Source: Allochromatium warmingii
Lineage (GTDB): Bacteria; Pseudomonadota; Gammaproteobacteria; Chromatiales; Chromatiaceae
Assembly: GCF_900107145.1 (NCBI RefSeq)
Contig: NZ_FNOW01000004.1
Location: 1 to 64,000 of the forward strand
DNA: 64,000 nt
Direction of reading: 5' to 3'
A program made the position numbers and the translations under genes. The stretch's first letter is position 1. Every line of letters begins with the position of its first letter. The notes under the pieces were generated by a model. That model saw only the letters and a program-made list of their open reading frames with translations. It was not told the origin of the DNA and searched no databases. Positions 31,438 through 42,168 of the stretch are shown in pieces.

Positions 31438-32802
31438 ATGAAAACAGGCATCGTCATCCTCGCCGCCGGGCAAGGCAAGCGGATGCGCTCGCGTCAGCCG
31501 AAAGTCTTGCATCCACTCGCCGGACAACCACTGCTGGCGCATGTGCTGACCGCAGCGCGGGCGCTCAATCCAGCGCGGATCGTCGTGGTACATGGGCATG
31601 GCGGCGAACAGGTGCGGGCGGCACTGACTGACGCCGATTGCATCTGGGTCGAGCAGGCCGAGCAGCGCGGCACTGGGCACGCGGTTATTCAAGCCATGCC
31701 GACGCTGACCGACCTGGATCGGGTGCTGGTGCTCTATGGCGATGTGCCGCTGATTGCGCCGGAGACCTTGCGACGCTTGGTCGCATTGGCGAGCACAACG
31801 CCGCTGGCCGTGCTGACGGCGGAATTAACCGATCCGAGCGGCTATGGTCGCATTCTGCGCGATGCGGCGGGTCAGGTGGTGCGCATTGTCGAGGACAAGG
31901 ACGCCACGCCCGATGAACGCTCGATTCGTGAGATCAATACCGGCTTTTTGGTCGCTGATCGCGCCCATCTCGCATCTTGGCTGGAGCAGATCGACGATCA
32001 CAATGCACAGGGCGAATATTATCTAACCGATGTGATCGCACTCGCAGCGCGTGATGGCGTGGCGGTCGCCACCACGCAACCGGCGGCGCTGCACGAGGTC
32101 GCGGGCGTCAATGATCGCGTACAACTCGCTGAATTAGAACGGATTTATCAGCGCCAGCAGGCTGAATCGCTGATGCGTTCCGGCGTGACGCTCGCCGATC
32201 CGACGCGCTTCGATCTGCGCGGCCAGCTCGATGCTGAACCGGATGTGTTCATTGACATCAACGTCATCATCGCGGGGCGCGTGCGTTTAGCGGCGGGGGT
32301 GCGTATTGGGCCAAATTGTGTGCTAACCGATTGCGACATTGGCGCGGAGACCGAGATTTTAGCTAACTGCGTCATCGAATCGGCTCAGGTCGGCGCGAAC
32401 GCCCGCATCGGCCCGTTTGCGCGGCTCCGTCCTGAAGCGCGGTTAGCCGATGACACCCATGTCGGCAACTTCGTCGAGATCAAAAAAACCCAGCTCGGAC
32501 GCGGCAGCAAGGTCAATCATCTGACCTATCTGGGCGATGCGGAAGTCGGCGCAGGGGTCAATGTCGGCGCGGGGACGATCACCTGTAACTATGATGGCGT
32601 CAACAAATCCAAAACGCAGATTGGCGATGGTGCTTTTATCGGCTCGAACACGGCATTGGTCGCGCCGGTGACAGTCGGGGCTGGTGCGACCATCGGCGCG
32701 GGGTCGGTGATTACCCGCGACGCACCAGCGGAACAGCTCACCGTCTCGCGGGCCAAGCAGATGACACTTGCCGGCTGGCAACGCCCACGCAAACGCCAAT
32801 GA
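31438..32802 (+). CDS. glmU: Bifunctional UDP-N-acetylglucosamine pyrophosphorylase / glucosamine-1-phosphate N-acetyltransferase
   Basis: GlmU makes UDP-GlcNAc for peptidoglycan and lipid A. The 454-residue protein has the N-terminal uridylyltransferase domain ([20 protein letters not shown], then EQRGTGHAV). The C-terminal left-handed beta-helix acetyltransferase domain has hexapeptide repeats such as [24 protein letters not shown] and [14 protein letters not shown]. The ATG at 31438 is used; a TTG at 31423 is also in frame. It overlaps maf by 4 bases. Confidence 0.97.
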   Translation: MKTGIVILAAGQGKRMRSRQPKVLHPLAGQPLLAHVLTAARALNPARIVVVHGHGGEQVRAALTDADCIWVEQAEQRGTGHAVIQAMPTLTDLDRVLVLYGDVPLIAPETLRRLVALASTTPLAVLTAELTDPSGYGRILRDAAGQVVRIVEDKDATPDERSIREINTGFLVADRAHLASWLEQIDDHNAQGEYYLTDVIALAARDGVAVATTQPAALHEVAGVNDRVQLAELERIYQRQQAESLMRSGVTLADPTRFDLRGQLDAEPDVFIDINVIIAGRVRLAAGVRIGPNCVLTDCDIGAETEILANCVIESAQVGANARIGPFARLRPEARLADDTHVGNFVEIKKTQLGRGSKVNHLTYLGDAEVGAGVNVGAGTITCNYDGVNKSKTQIGDGAFIGSNTALVAPVTVGAGATIGAGSVITRDAPAEQLTVSRAKQMTLAGWQRPRKRQ

Positions 32803-33398
32803 ACAACTCAAATCGTCTGCTGTATCTCGCCTCGCGCTCACCGCGCCGCCAGCAGTTATTACAACAAATCGGCGTGTCGTTCGTGCTGCTCGATGTGGAA
32901 GTCGATGAAACGCCCGCGCCGCAAGAAACAGCGGCAGTCTATGTCGAGCGCATCGCGGTTGCCAAAGCCCATGCGGGGCGGGCGGTGCTGACCGCCGATG
33001 ATTCCGGCCTCGTGCTCACGGCGGATACGGCCGTCATCATTGATGACCAGATTTTAGGCAAACCCCGCGATCAAGCTGCGTGTATGCAGATGCTGGCGCG
33101 GCTCTCCGGGCGCACCCATCAGGTACTCACCGGCGTGGCGCTGGCAACGGCATCTGACACAATTTGGTATCAGGCCAGCTTGAGCCAAGTTACCCTGCGC
33201 GAACTCGATACACACGAAATGCAGGCCTATTGGGCCAGTGGCGAACCGCTGGACAAAGCCGGCGGCTACGCAATTCAAGGACTCGCGGCGCTCTTCATCA
33301 CCGCGCTACAGGGCAGCTATTCGGGCGTCATGGGCCTGCCGCTCTATGAAACCGCGCAATTGCTGCAACGCGCTGGTCTGCGGTTGCTGACGGCCTAA
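32799..33398 (+). CDS. maf: Maf-family nucleoside triphosphate pyrophosphatase
   Basis: This 199-residue protein is a Maf (YhdE-type) house-cleaning enzyme that hydrolyses dTTP/UTP or modified nucleotides. The motifs seen are [18 protein letters not shown] (residues 7-24), the [16 protein letters not shown] block with the catalytic aspartate, and [14 protein letters not shown]. It lies in the conserved maf-rng-yhdP-tldD order, which favours the YhdE subgroup over YceF. Confidence 0.93.
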   Translation: MNNSNRLLYLASRSPRRQQLLQQIGVSFVLLDVEVDETPAPQETAAVYVERIAVAKAHAGRAVLTADDSGLVLTADTAVIIDDQILGKPRDQAACMQMLARLSGRTHQVLTGVALATASDTIWYQASLSQVTLRELDTHEMQAYWASGEPLDKAGGYAIQGLAALFITALQGSYSGVMGLPLYETAQLLQRAGLRLLTA

Positions 33399-33410
33399 AT
33401 CAAATATCTA

Positions 33411-33440
33411 CTTTGCGTTCTTCGCGTCTTTGCGGTTTCA
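33411..33440. repeat. CTTTGCG-type short repeat, copy 1
   Basis: The sequence CTTTGCGTTCTTCGCG continues with TCTTTGCGGTTTCA. A related element lies at 48906-48935. Both sit in short intergenic gaps. The function is unknown. Confidence 0.55.
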
Positions 33441-33478
33441 ATGTTGCAGAATCCCAGCTATTTAGAAGGACGTAACGT

Positions 33479-34933
33479 GTGAGTGAAGAGATTCTCATCA
33501 ATGTCACCCCGCCCGAAACGCGGGTGGCGGTAGTCGAAAACGGGGTGGTGCAAGAAATCATCATCGAACGCGCCGAGCGGTGCGGGTTAGTCGGCAATAT
33601 TTATAAAGGGCGTATTTGTCGCGTCTTACCGGGGATGCAGGCGGCATTTGTCGATATCGGCTTAGAACGGGCGGCCTTTCTTCATGCCTCCGACATCATC
33701 GGCACACCCGGCGAGGTGCGCGGCGAGCAGATTCATGAATTAGTCCACGAGGGCGATTTGATCGTCGTGCAGGTTGTCAAGGATCCACTCGGTACCAAAG
33801 GTGCCCGCCTGACGACCAATATCTCGATTGCGTCACGCTATTTGGTGTGTATGCCAGCGGTGACGACGACTGGCGTGTCGCAAAAAATCGAGGACGAGGA
33901 CGAGCGCCGCCGTCTGCGCGAGATTCTGCTGCGCTATGTCGAGGCGCATCAGGGCGAGGGCGGATTTATCGCCCGCACCGCCGCTGAGGGCGTGAGCGAA
34001 GAGGCGCTCGAAAAAGATATGGCGTTTTTGGCCAAGCTCTGGCGCGGGATCAAGGATCGCTGTGCGCATGTGACACAGATCGGACTGGTTCATGATGATC
34101 TGGCTTTAGCGCTGCGGGCGTTGCGCGATCTGGTGACACCCGAAGTCGAGCGCATCCGCATCGACTCGCGGGCGATGGTTGATAAAGCGGTCAATTTTGC
34201 GACCAAATATATTCCCGAAATTCAAGAACGCATTGAGTACTATCAGGGCGAGCGCCCGTTGTTCGATCTTTACGGGGTTGAAGAAGAAATCCGCAAGGCG
34301 CTGCAACGCAAAGTGAGCCTCAAATCTGGTGGGCATTTGGTCATCGACCAGACCGAAGCCATGACCACGATTGATGTCAACACCGGTGCCTTTGTCGGCC
34401 ATCGCAATCTCGAAGAAACCATTTTTAAGACCAATCTGGAAGCCGCGCAAGCGATCTGCCGTCAACTGCGCCTGCGCAATCTCGGCGGCATCATCATCAT
34501 TGATTTTATTGACATGACCGAGGACGAGCACAAGCGTCAAGTGCTACGCGCTCTCGAAAAATGTCTCGCCCGCGATCACGCCAAAACCCATATCACCGAA
34601 GTTTCGTCACTCGGTCTCGTCGAGATGACGCGCAAGCGCACCCGCGAATCGTTAGAGCATGTGCTGTGCGAGCCGTGCCCGTGCTGTGGTGGACGCGGGT
34701 CGATCAAAACCGCTGAAACGACCTGTTATGAGATTTTCCGCGAAATTTTGCGCGAATCGCGGCAATTTGAGGTCGAAACGCTGCTAGTGCTCGCCTCGCC
34801 GGAAGTGGTAGACCGCCTGCTCGATGAAGAATCGGCGCATCTCGCGGAACTGGAAGAATTTATCGGTCGCCCGATTCGGCTCCAAGCTGAAGCCTTGTAT
34901 ACCCAAGAACAGTACGACGTGGTGTTGATCTGA
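33479..34933 (+). CDS. rng: Ribonuclease G
   Basis: This 484-residue protein is the RNase E paralogue that matures the 16S rRNA 5' end. It has the S1-type start MSEEILINVTPPETRVAVVE, then NIYKGRICRVLPGMQAAFVD. The catalytic aspartates lie in AMTTIDVNTGAFVG and GIIIIDFIDMTEDEH, and the CEPCPCCGGRGSIK segment acts as Zn-link. It lacks the long C-terminal scaffold of RNase E. The start is GTG at 33479, with AAGGA upstream. It is flanked by maf and yhdP as in Escherichia coli. Confidence 0.97.
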   Translation: MSEEILINVTPPETRVAVVENGVVQEIIIERAERCGLVGNIYKGRICRVLPGMQAAFVDIGLERAAFLHASDIIGTPGEVRGEQIHELVHEGDLIVVQVVKDPLGTKGARLTTNISIASRYLVCMPAVTTTGVSQKIEDEDERRRLREILLRYVEAHQGEGGFIARTAAEGVSEEALEKDMAFLAKLWRGIKDRCAHVTQIGLVHDDLALALRALRDLVTPEVERIRIDSRAMVDKAVNFATKYIPEIQERIEYYQGERPLFDLYGVEEEIRKALQRKVSLKSGGHLVIDQTEAMTTIDVNTGAFVGHRNLEETIFKTNLEAAQAICRQLRLRNLGGIIIIDFIDMTEDEHKRQVLRALEKCLARDHAKTHITEVSSLGLVEMTRKRTRESLEHVLCEPCPCCGGRGSIKTAETTCYEIFREILRESRQFEVETLLVLASPEVVDRLLDEESAHLAELEEFIGRPIRLQAEALYTQEQYDVVLI

Positions 34934-34943
34934 GTCGCTGTGA

Positions 34944-37900
34944 ATGCGGGCCGTGCTCATCACCGGAGTGCGCTGGATGCTGCTGGCCATCGCGCTGCTG
35001 TGGGCGGCGGTCACACTGTGGCCGCCAACGCTGCCGGATGCGGCGCGGCTGTGGTTAGCCGAGCGCCTGAGCGCCGAACTCGGGCAACCGCTGACACTGG
35101 GCGCGGTGCAGCTACGCTGGGGCAGCGGGCGTCCGCGTGTGCGGCTGGAACAGCTTGTTTTGACGCCAGCGGATGCCACCGCGCCGCCGCTGCAACTGGC
35201 GGCGCTGGAATTGGAGTTAGCGGTCTGGACATCGCTGTACCGCCGAGCGCCGCGTTTAGCCGCGCTGACGCTGACTGGCGCGGAGCTGGTCATCACGCGC
35301 ACGCCGAACGGTGCATGGCAGATTGCCGGGCTGGAACACTGGCACAGCCGCGATCCGCAGGCACTGGGCGATTTTCTCCGTCATGGACGCTTGATGCTTC
35401 GGGCGAGCAGGCTGCGCATCCGCGCCACGCCGGACAGCGGCGAGCAGCAGTTGAGCGCGGTCGAGCTGCAATTTGTTAATCATGGGGCACGGCATCAGCT
35501 TGATCTCAGCGCCACGCTGCATCAACCCGCTGCATCTAATCCGACTGCCACGCCAGCGCGGTTGCAGCTTGCTGCGCAAGTGACCGGGCCAGCGGCGACG
35601 CCGACCGCGTGGAGTGGGCACGCTATGCTGCGCGTGACCGGGGAGGCGCTGCATCTGCCGTTACCGACGAGCTTGCATCCGCTCACGCGGCTCGATCTTG
35701 GCCAATCACAGCTTGAAAGTACGCTGACCATTGTGCAGGGGCAGCTTGCCTCGGCCAGTGTGCGGGCCGATTTGAACGCCGTGCAGTTCGGCACGACGCC
35801 GCTCACCGTGCGCCAACTGCGTGCTGAGGCGCGGCTGCACGCGCTCGCCGCTGGTAGCTGGCAAGTGCGCGTGCGTGATTTGGCATTGACCGCCGCTGAT
35901 GCGGCGCTCGCTGATCTCAGTCTGGAACTGGAGCTAACTGACACAGGCCGAGTGCGCCGCGCTGCGGGTCAGGTGCCGAGTGTCGATCTCACGGCTGTGC
36001 GTGCGTGGCTGGTATCGAGCGCGTGGCCTGTGCCCGAAGCGGTGCAGCAGGTGCTGGCGCTCCAGCCGCGTGGTCAGGTGCGCGATCTGGCTGTTCACTG
36101 GGAACAGATGGATGCAGCGACTGCGCCGCGCTGGGACATCCGCGCACGCGGGGTTGATCTCGGCTGGGAGCGTCACGCCACGCTGCCACAGGTCACGGGC
36201 TTGGATCTGGAACTGACCGCCAATCAAGGCGGCTGCTGGGTGCAACTAGAAACCGATGTGCTCGCGCTCGACTGGCAGCCGCTGTTTGATCGGCCACTCA
36301 GATTCGATCAACTGACCGGACAGCTCAGTTGGACGCCGGCAGCGGCTGGCGGCTGGCGGCTGGCCGCTCGACACCTGCAACTGAAAAACGCGGATCTCGA
36401 TCTCACCGCACAGGCCGCTCTCGACTGGCCAGCGCCCGCGAGCACTGCGCCGCAACTTGACCTCGATGTTCAGCTTCAATCAGGGCGCGTCGCCGCCGTG
36501 CGGAACTATCTGCCAGCGGGTGTATTGTCGCCGACGCTGATCGCGTGGCTCGACCGTGCGTTAATCGCTGGACAGATCACGCGGGGCGCTCTCCAGTTTC
36601 ACGGCACACCGGCCCAGTTTCCGTTTCGCGCTGCGCCCGGAGCCTTTGCGCTGACACTGGCGTTTGACGATGCGCACCTCGCCTATCACCCCGATTGGCC
36701 AGCACTGACCGCCGCCGCTGGTCAGGTACAGTTCCGCGATCACCGTCTTAGCGTTCAGCTTGAGCGCGGGCGCGTGTTCGAGCGCACCGTGACCAGCGGA
36801 CGCGCCGAGCTTGCCGATTTACACACCGCCGAGCGGCTCCAGATTCACGCTGAAACACGCGGCCCGTTTACGGATGGTCAACGGGCGCTGACCGACACCC
36901 CGCTGGCCGCGCAGTTGGGCGCATTCGCCGAGCGCATCACGGTTGACGGACAAGCGCAGGTCAGCCTAGATATTGATTTGCCGTTGCATGAAACGCAGGC
37001 GGCGGGCGTCAGTGGCGTTCTAAGCTGGCCCGCGCCAGCACAGCTCAGTCTGCGCGGCACGGCGCTGCATCTGACCGATTTGGGCGGCGCAGTGCGGTTT
37101 ACGGCGCAGGGGCTGGAACCATCGGAGATCAGCGCCCGACTCGACGCCGAGCCGATCACGCTCAACGCGGTGACGGCTGAAGATGGGCTGCATCTGACGT
37201 GGCACTGCGCGACGCTCGATCTCAATGCGTGGCGCGATTGGTCAGTCGGACTCAACCGCGACCCCAGTCCGCAGCCACTGCGCACGACTGGGCTGGCGCA
37301 ACTCGAACTGGATATCGAGCGGCTGCAACTCGGCGGGCGCACCCTCCATGCCTTCAATCTTCAGGGCACACCGACCGCACGCGGCTGGGAATTGGCGATC
37401 AAAGCGCGTGAAATGGCAGGCACGCTACGCAGCGGGCAGCGGCTGACGCTCGATCTGGAACGGCTCGATCTCAAGCCATTCCTGACAGCAACCGCGCCGG
37501 ATGACGCGCCATCGGCGGCGACGACCTCAGCCGCTGTCACTGATCTGCCGTCATTGGATTTACACATCAAGCGGCTCGATTGGGGCGGTCAGCGTTTGGG
37601 CACGCTTGATCTGACGCTCCACCGCGACGCACTTGGGATGCGCCTGCCGCAGATGCGCCTCAGTGCGCCCGGACTGTTGACAGCCAGCGGTAGCGGCGAA
37701 TGGCGGCGCAGCCGCGACCGTCACAGCAGCCGCTTAGAACTCGCGCTCGACACCGCGTATCTGGCCCGCGTGCTGACCGCGTTTGGCGAACCGGCGGCGC
37801 TTGAAGCCAAAACCGCTCACGCCCGACTGCATCTCGGCTGGCCGGATGCCCCGCATCGTTTCACCTGGGCGCGTGCGACCGGACAGCTTGAGCTGGACAT

Positions 37901-38441
37901 CAACGCCGGACGGCTGCTCGATGTCGAACCCGGGATCGGGCGGCTGCTGGGGATTGTCGATATTGGCTCACTGGGACGGCGGCTGGTGCTGGATTTTTCT
38001 GACTTACATCAACAGGGCTTTGCGTTTGAGCACTTTCGCGGCCAGATTGCCATTCAGCAGGGTCAAGCGCGGTTAGATGACGTGCGCATCACTGGCCCAG
38101 CGGCCACCGTGCGCCTCAAAGGGAGCGCCGATCTCAGCCGACAACAGCTCAATCAGCGCGTGTTGATTGAACCGCGCCTCGGCTCCAGTATCGCCATTGC
38201 CAGCGCGGTCGCCGGTGGGCCGGTGGTCGGGGCTGCGGTGTATCTGCTGGATCGGCTGACGGGGAATACGCTGGATCGACTCGGGCGCTATGAATATCAA
38301 ATTACCGGCCACTGGAACCAACCGATCTGGACGCGCTTGGGCTGGGAGCCGTTGAACGGTCTGGGGCTGGCCGCGCCAGCAGCGAGCGACGCGGCGGAGC
38401 GTTCCGCACGGCCACCGATGCCGTTTTTAGAAGATCACTGA
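34944..38441 (+). CDS. yhdP: AsmA-like envelope protein YhdP
   Basis: This 1165-residue protein is a YhdP-family member of the AsmA group, thought to bridge the periplasm and help phospholipids move to the outer membrane. It starts with one membrane anchor (MLLAIALLWAAVTLWPPTLP, about residues 11-30). A long run of beta-rich, aspartate/leucine-rich repeats follows, ending with a DUF3971/AsmA-C region (GRLLGIVDIGSLGRRLVLDF, then GPAATVRLKGSADL). It is slightly shorter than the Escherichia coli protein. It sits between rng and the nitrilase gene. Confidence 0.9.
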   Translation: MRAVLITGVRWMLLAIALLWAAVTLWPPTLPDAARLWLAERLSAELGQPLTLGAVQLRWGSGRPRVRLEQLVLTPADATAPPLQLAALELELAVWTSLYRRAPRLAALTLTGAELVITRTPNGAWQIAGLEHWHSRDPQALGDFLRHGRLMLRASRLRIRATPDSGEQQLSAVELQFVNHGARHQLDLSATLHQPAASNPTATPARLQLAAQVTGPAATPTAWSGHAMLRVTGEALHLPLPTSLHPLTRLDLGQSQLESTLTIVQGQLASASVRADLNAVQFGTTPLTVRQLRAEARLHALAAGSWQVRVRDLALTAADAALADLSLELELTDTGRVRRAAGQVPSVDLTAVRAWLVSSAWPVPEAVQQVLALQPRGQVRDLAVHWEQMDAATAPRWDIRARGVDLGWERHATLPQVTGLDLELTANQGGCWVQLETDVLALDWQPLFDRPLRFDQLTGQLSWTPAAAGGWRLAARHLQLKNADLDLTAQAALDWPAPASTAPQLDLDVQLQSGRVAAVRNYLPAGVLSPTLIAWLDRALIAGQITRGALQFHGTPAQFPFRAAPGAFALTLAFDDAHLAYHPDWPALTAAAGQVQFRDHRLSVQLERGRVFERTVTSGRAELADLHTAERLQIHAETRGPFTDGQRALTDTPLAAQLGAFAERITVDGQAQVSLDIDLPLHETQAAGVSGVLSWPAPAQLSLRGTALHLTDLGGAVRFTAQGLEPSEISARLDAEPITLNAVTAEDGLHLTWHCATLDLNAWRDWSVGLNRDPSPQPLRTTGLAQLELDIERLQLGGRTLHAFNLQGTPTARGWELAIKAREMAGTLRSGQRLTLDLERLDLKPFLTATAPDDAPSAATTSAAVTDLPSLDLHIKRLDWGGQRLGTLDLTLHRDALGMRLPQMRLSAPGLLTASGSGEWRRSRDRHSSRLELALDTAYLARVLTAFGEPAALEAKTAHARLHLGWPDAPHRFTWARATGQLELDINAGRLLDVEPGIGRLLGIVDIGSLGRRLVLDFSDLHQQGFAFEHFRGQIAIQQGQARLDDVRITGPAATVRLKGSADLSRQQLNQRVLIEPRLGSSIAIASAVAGGPVVGAAVYLLDRLTGNTLDRLGRYEYQITGHWNQPIWTRLGWEPLNGLGLAAPAASDAAERSARPPMPFLEDH

Positions 38442-38553
38442 ACGGTTTTGGAGCCGCTGCGCCCTCGGCGTTCGCCGCGCTGGATTGAAAACGCTAAAAT
38501 CCCAACCAGTGTGTATCTCGTGAAGCGCAAACGAACCAAGCTAAAACCAACAC

Positions 38554-39384
38554 ATGAAAGAAAAACATCTAATCGGGGCGGTGCAAATGGCCACCGGCCC
38601 CAATGTCAGCGCCAATCTGTTTGAAGCCGAACGCCTCGTGCGCGAAGCGGTGGAAACGGGCGCAGAACTGGTCGTGCTGCCCGAAAACTTCGCTTTTATG
38701 GGGCAACATGACCGCGATCAACTCGACATCCGCGAAACCGATGGCGACGGGCCATTGCAAAGCTTTTTAGCGCGGCTGGCCAAGCAATTCGGTATCTGGC
38801 TGATTGGCGGCACTATTCCGCTCGCCGCCGCCGATGCCACGAAGGTGCGAGCGGCCTGTCTGGTCTTTGATGAGCGTGGCGAACGGGTGGCGCGGTACGA
38901 CAAAATCCATCTGTTCGATGTCAATCTGCCCGGACTCGACGAGCGGTATCACGAATCCGCCGTCATCGAGCCGGGCACGACGCCCGCTGTTGTCGCCAGT
39001 CCATTCGGGCGGATTGGTCTGGCCATCTGCTATGATTTGCGCTTTCCCGAACTCTTCCGCCGTCTGCTCGATGACCAAGCCGAGCTGCTGGTTGTCCCCT
39101 CAGCGTTCACGGCTGTAACCGGCAAAGCCCATTGGGAATCGCTGCTACGGGCGCGAGCGATTGAAAATCTTGCCTATGTGGTCGCTGCGGCGCAGGGCGG
39201 GTTTCATGTCAACGGGCGTGAAACCTACGGACATAGCATGATTGTCGATCCCTGGGGCACCATCTTGACCCAGACCGCACGCGGCAGCGGTGTTGTCTGC
39301 GCGGCGCTGGATCGGGAATTTCTCGACTCGGTGCGGCGCAGTTTCCCGACCATTCAGCATCGGCGTTTGAAGTGCGAGGCGTAA
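38554..39384 (+). CDS. Carbon-nitrogen hydrolase, Nit1-like (probable deaminated-glutathione amidase)
   Basis: This 276-residue protein is a nitrilase-superfamily amidase. The catalytic triad is visible as Glu in VVLPENFAFMG, Lys in YDKIHLFDVNLPG and Cys in GLAICYDLRFPELF. The KIHLFDVN form is typical of Nit1/YbeM-type enzymes that hydrolyse deaminated glutathione, so that substrate is likely but not proven. It is located between yhdP and tldD, an arrangement known from other gammaproteobacteria. Confidence 0.9.
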   Translation: MKEKHLIGAVQMATGPNVSANLFEAERLVREAVETGAELVVLPENFAFMGQHDRDQLDIRETDGDGPLQSFLARLAKQFGIWLIGGTIPLAAADATKVRAACLVFDERGERVARYDKIHLFDVNLPGLDERYHESAVIEPGTTPAVVASPFGRIGLAICYDLRFPELFRRLLDDQAELLVVPSAFTAVTGKAHWESLLRARAIENLAYVVAAAQGGFHVNGRETYGHSMIVDPWGTILTQTARGSGVVCAALDREFLDSVRRSFPTIQHRRLKCEA

Positions 39385-39454
39385 GAAAAAAGCTGCGCTG
39401 CCGCATTCAATCCGTTCTTAAACCATCACGTTACGAGCCGCTTCAATCTTAAAC

Positions 39455-40903
39455 ATGCCTAGACACGATCCCCTTGCTATTGCGCGTGACCGGATTTTAG
39501 CGCCGGCTGGCTTGGATGACGCCGCGCTCGACCGTCTACTCAGTGCTTTGACGAGCGCCTCGGTCGATGCGGCGGATATTTACTTTCAATACAGCCGGAT
39601 GCAGTCCTGGATGCTGGAAGACGGCATTCTCAAAGACGGCAATTTCAGCATTGAGCAGGGTGCGGGTCTGCGAGCAATCAGCGGCGAAAAGACCGGCTTT
39701 GCCTATTCGGATGACTTGCAGTTTGCGGCGCTGCTCGAAGCGGCGCACGCTGCGCGGGCGATTGCGCGGGGCGGTCAGTCGGGACGGGTGCGTATTGGTC
39801 AGACGCCGCATCCGCAGCCACTCTATGCCGCGCTCAATCCGATCACCAGCCTGCCGGATGCAGAAAAAGTCGCGTTATTGCAGCGCGTTGATGCCGAAGC
39901 ACGTCGCGCCGATCCTCGCGTGCGCGAGGTGAGCGTCAGCTTGGTTGCGGTGCAGGATACGGTGTTAGTGCTGGGCGATGATGGCACGCTGGCGGCGGAT
40001 GTGCGCCCGCTGGTGCGGCTGAATGTGCATGTGCTCGTCGAGCAGGACGGGCGACGCGAGCAGGGATCAAGTGGCGGCGGAGCGCGGGTCGATCTCGGCT
40101 ATTTTTTGCTGGAAGATCGGGCGCTGACCTTTGCCCGCGAAGCGGTGCGGCTGGCGCTGGTCAATCTCGATGCGGTCGATGCGCCAGCGGGTAGCATGAC
40201 GGTGGTGCTTGGCTCCGGCTGGCCCGGGGTGCTGCTGCATGAAGCCGTCGGGCATGGTCTGGAAGGCGATTTCAACCGCAAGGGTAGTTCGGCCTTTGCT
40301 GGACGCATTGGGCAGCGCGTTGCCGCTTCGGGCGTCACCGTAGTCGATGATGGCACGCTGCCAGAACGACGCGGCTCGCTCACGCTCGATGATGAGGGCA
40401 CACCGACCCAAAACACGGTATTGATCGAAGATGGCATTTTGCGCGGTTATATGCAGGACAAGCTCAATGCACGACTCACCGGCACGGCGCCAACGGGTAA
40501 CGGGCGGCGCGAGTCCTATGCGCATCTGCCGATGCCGCGCATGACCAATACCTATATGCTCGCTGGTGAGCGCGACCCACAGGAGATCATCGCCTCGGTT
40601 GACAAGGGACTATACGCGGTCAACTTCGGCGGCGGTCAGGTTGACATCACCTCAGGGAAGTTCGTGTTCTCGGCCAGCGAAGCCTATTTGATCGAAAAGG
40701 GGCGAATCGTCTGTCCGGTCAAGGGCGCGACCCTGATCGGCAATGGCCCGGATGTGCTGACCCGCGTCAGTCTGATCGGCAGTGATCTGCAACTCGATGA
40801 AGGTGTCGGCACCTGTGGCAAGGAAGGTCAGAGCGTGCCAGTCGGGGTCGGACAGCCGACGCTGCGTATCGACGGGCTGACGGTCGGCGGCACGAGCGCC
40901 TAA
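39455..40903 (+). CDS. tldD: Metalloprotease TldD
   Basis: TldD (482 residues) forms a heterodimeric metalloprotease with TldE/PmbA that degrades peptides and matures some bacteriocins and antitoxins. The metal site [11 protein letters not shown] (H-E-x3-H) is near residue 265, and the C-terminal [20 protein letters not shown] block is conserved. No TldE partner is present in the window. It is the last gene of the maf-rng-yhdP-nit-tldD group. Confidence 0.96.
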   Translation: MPRHDPLAIARDRILAPAGLDDAALDRLLSALTSASVDAADIYFQYSRMQSWMLEDGILKDGNFSIEQGAGLRAISGEKTGFAYSDDLQFAALLEAAHAARAIARGGQSGRVRIGQTPHPQPLYAALNPITSLPDAEKVALLQRVDAEARRADPRVREVSVSLVAVQDTVLVLGDDGTLAADVRPLVRLNVHVLVEQDGRREQGSSGGGARVDLGYFLLEDRALTFAREAVRLALVNLDAVDAPAGSMTVVLGSGWPGVLLHEAVGHGLEGDFNRKGSSAFAGRIGQRVAASGVTVVDDGTLPERRGSLTLDDEGTPTQNTVLIEDGILRGYMQDKLNARLTGTAPTGNGRRESYAHLPMPRMTNTYMLAGERDPQEIIASVDKGLYAVNFGGGQVDITSGKFVFSASEAYLIEKGRIVCPVKGATLIGNGPDVLTRVSLIGSDLQLDEGVGTCGKEGQSVPVGVGQPTLRIDGLTVGGTSA

Positions 40904-40981
40904 CGCCGAGTGTGTTGACCGGGCGCGGGTGGCGTTAGAATGCACATCGCTTCTTCCGTTCTTTCCTCGACAGGCTGCAAC

Positions 40982-42037
40982 ATGCAAACACTTTTGGTCA
41001 CCGGCGGCGCTGGTTTTATTGGCGGCAACTTCGTTCATCATATCCTGCAACAGACCGACATGCGGGTGGTCAACCTCGACCGCCTGACCTACGCCGGCAA
41101 TCTCGACACGCTGGCCGCACTCGCCGCCGATCCGCGCCACATCTTTGTACAGGGTGACATCGCCGACGCCGCGCTCGTCGAGCGGCTGTTGCGCGAGTAC
41201 ACCGTTGATGCTGTGGTCAATTTTGCCGCCGAAAGTCATGTTGATCGCTCCATCGACGGGCCAGCCGAATTTATCCAAACCAATGTTGTCGGCACCTTCA
41301 CGCTACTCGACCGCGCACGGGCCTATTGGTCAACGCTCGCGCCAGCGGCGCGGGCGGCGTTTCGCTTTCTCCATGTCTCGACTGATGAAGTGTACGGCTC
41401 ACTCGGCCCCACCGGGCTATTCACCGAAACCACGCCCTACGCGCCCAACTCGCCCTATTCTGCGTCGAAAGCGGCCTCGGATCATCTGGTACGCGCCTGG
41501 TTTCACACCTACGGGCTGCCGGTGCTGACCACGAATTGTTCTAATAATTACGGCCCCTATCAGTTCCCCGAAAAGCTCATTCCGTTGATGATTCTCAAAG
41601 CGCAGGCGGGTGAGCCGCTGCCGATCTATGGCGACGGCGGCAATATCCGTGACTGGCTATTCGTGCTCGATCACTGTCGCGCAATTGCCCGCGTGCTCGA
41701 AGCGGGTACGCCCGGTGAGGTCTACAACGTCGGCGGCAACAGCGAGCGCACCAATCTTCAGGTTGTCGATACGCTCTGTACTCTGCTTGATGAACGCCTG
41801 CCCAATTCGCCGCATCGTCCACATCAGCAGCTTAAAACCTTCGTCACTGACCGCCCCGGCCATGATCGCCGGTATGCGATTGATGCGACCAAGCTCAAAC
41901 GCGAACTCGGTTGGGAGCCACTGGAAACCTTTGAATCCGGAATGCAGCGCACAGTTGATTGGTATTTAGAGAATCCGGCCTGGTGTCAGCGCGTCATGGA
42001 CGGCAGTTATCGCGGTGAACGCTTAGGCGCTTGTTGA
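40982..42037 (+). CDS. rfbB: dTDP-glucose 4,6-dehydratase
   Basis: This 351-residue short-chain dehydrogenase-type enzyme performs the second step of dTDP-rhamnose synthesis. It has the NAD-binding [15 protein letters not shown] at its N terminus, the catalytic [14 protein letters not shown] (Tyr and Lys), [11 protein letters not shown] and the sugar-binding [15 protein letters not shown]. The ATG at 40982 is used; the frame continues 14 codons upstream without similarity. A palindromic repeat separates it from rfbA. Confidence 0.96.
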   Translation: MQTLLVTGGAGFIGGNFVHHILQQTDMRVVNLDRLTYAGNLDTLAALAADPRHIFVQGDIADAALVERLLREYTVDAVVNFAAESHVDRSIDGPAEFIQTNVVGTFTLLDRARAYWSTLAPAARAAFRFLHVSTDEVYGSLGPTGLFTETTPYAPNSPYSASKAASDHLVRAWFHTYGLPVLTTNCSNNYGPYQFPEKLIPLMILKAQAGEPLPIYGDGGNIRDWLFVLDHCRAIARVLEAGTPGEVYNVGGNSERTNLQVVDTLCTLLDERLPNSPHRPHQQLKTFVTDRPGHDRRYAIDATKLKRELGWEPLETFESGMQRTVDWYLENPAWCQRVMDGSYRGERLGAC

Positions 42038-42048
42038 CATCCAAATAA

Positions 42049-42141
42049 TAGACAGGATTAACAGGATTTTTCAAGATTCACACGCTATAAAATAATTAAA
42101 AAATCCTGTTAATCCTGAATCATTCTGTTAATCCTGTCTAA
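42049..42141. repeat. Dispersed GACAGGATTAACAGGAT palindromic repeat, copy 2
   Basis: The element begins TAGACAGGATTAACAGGATT and ends with CTGTTAATCCTGTCTA, with an additional AATCCTGTTAATCCTGAA inside. The arms are inverted copies around an AT-rich centre. It lies between two co-directional rfb genes and would be transcribed with them. Confidence 0.85.
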
Positions 42142-42168
42142 ATTTAACGCGAAACAGACTAAACAACC

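Noticed and set aside
34940-35479. A 179-codon plus-strand frame overlapping the start of yhdP.
   Set aside because: Its composition is an out-of-frame shadow of yhdP, which has a clear family match.
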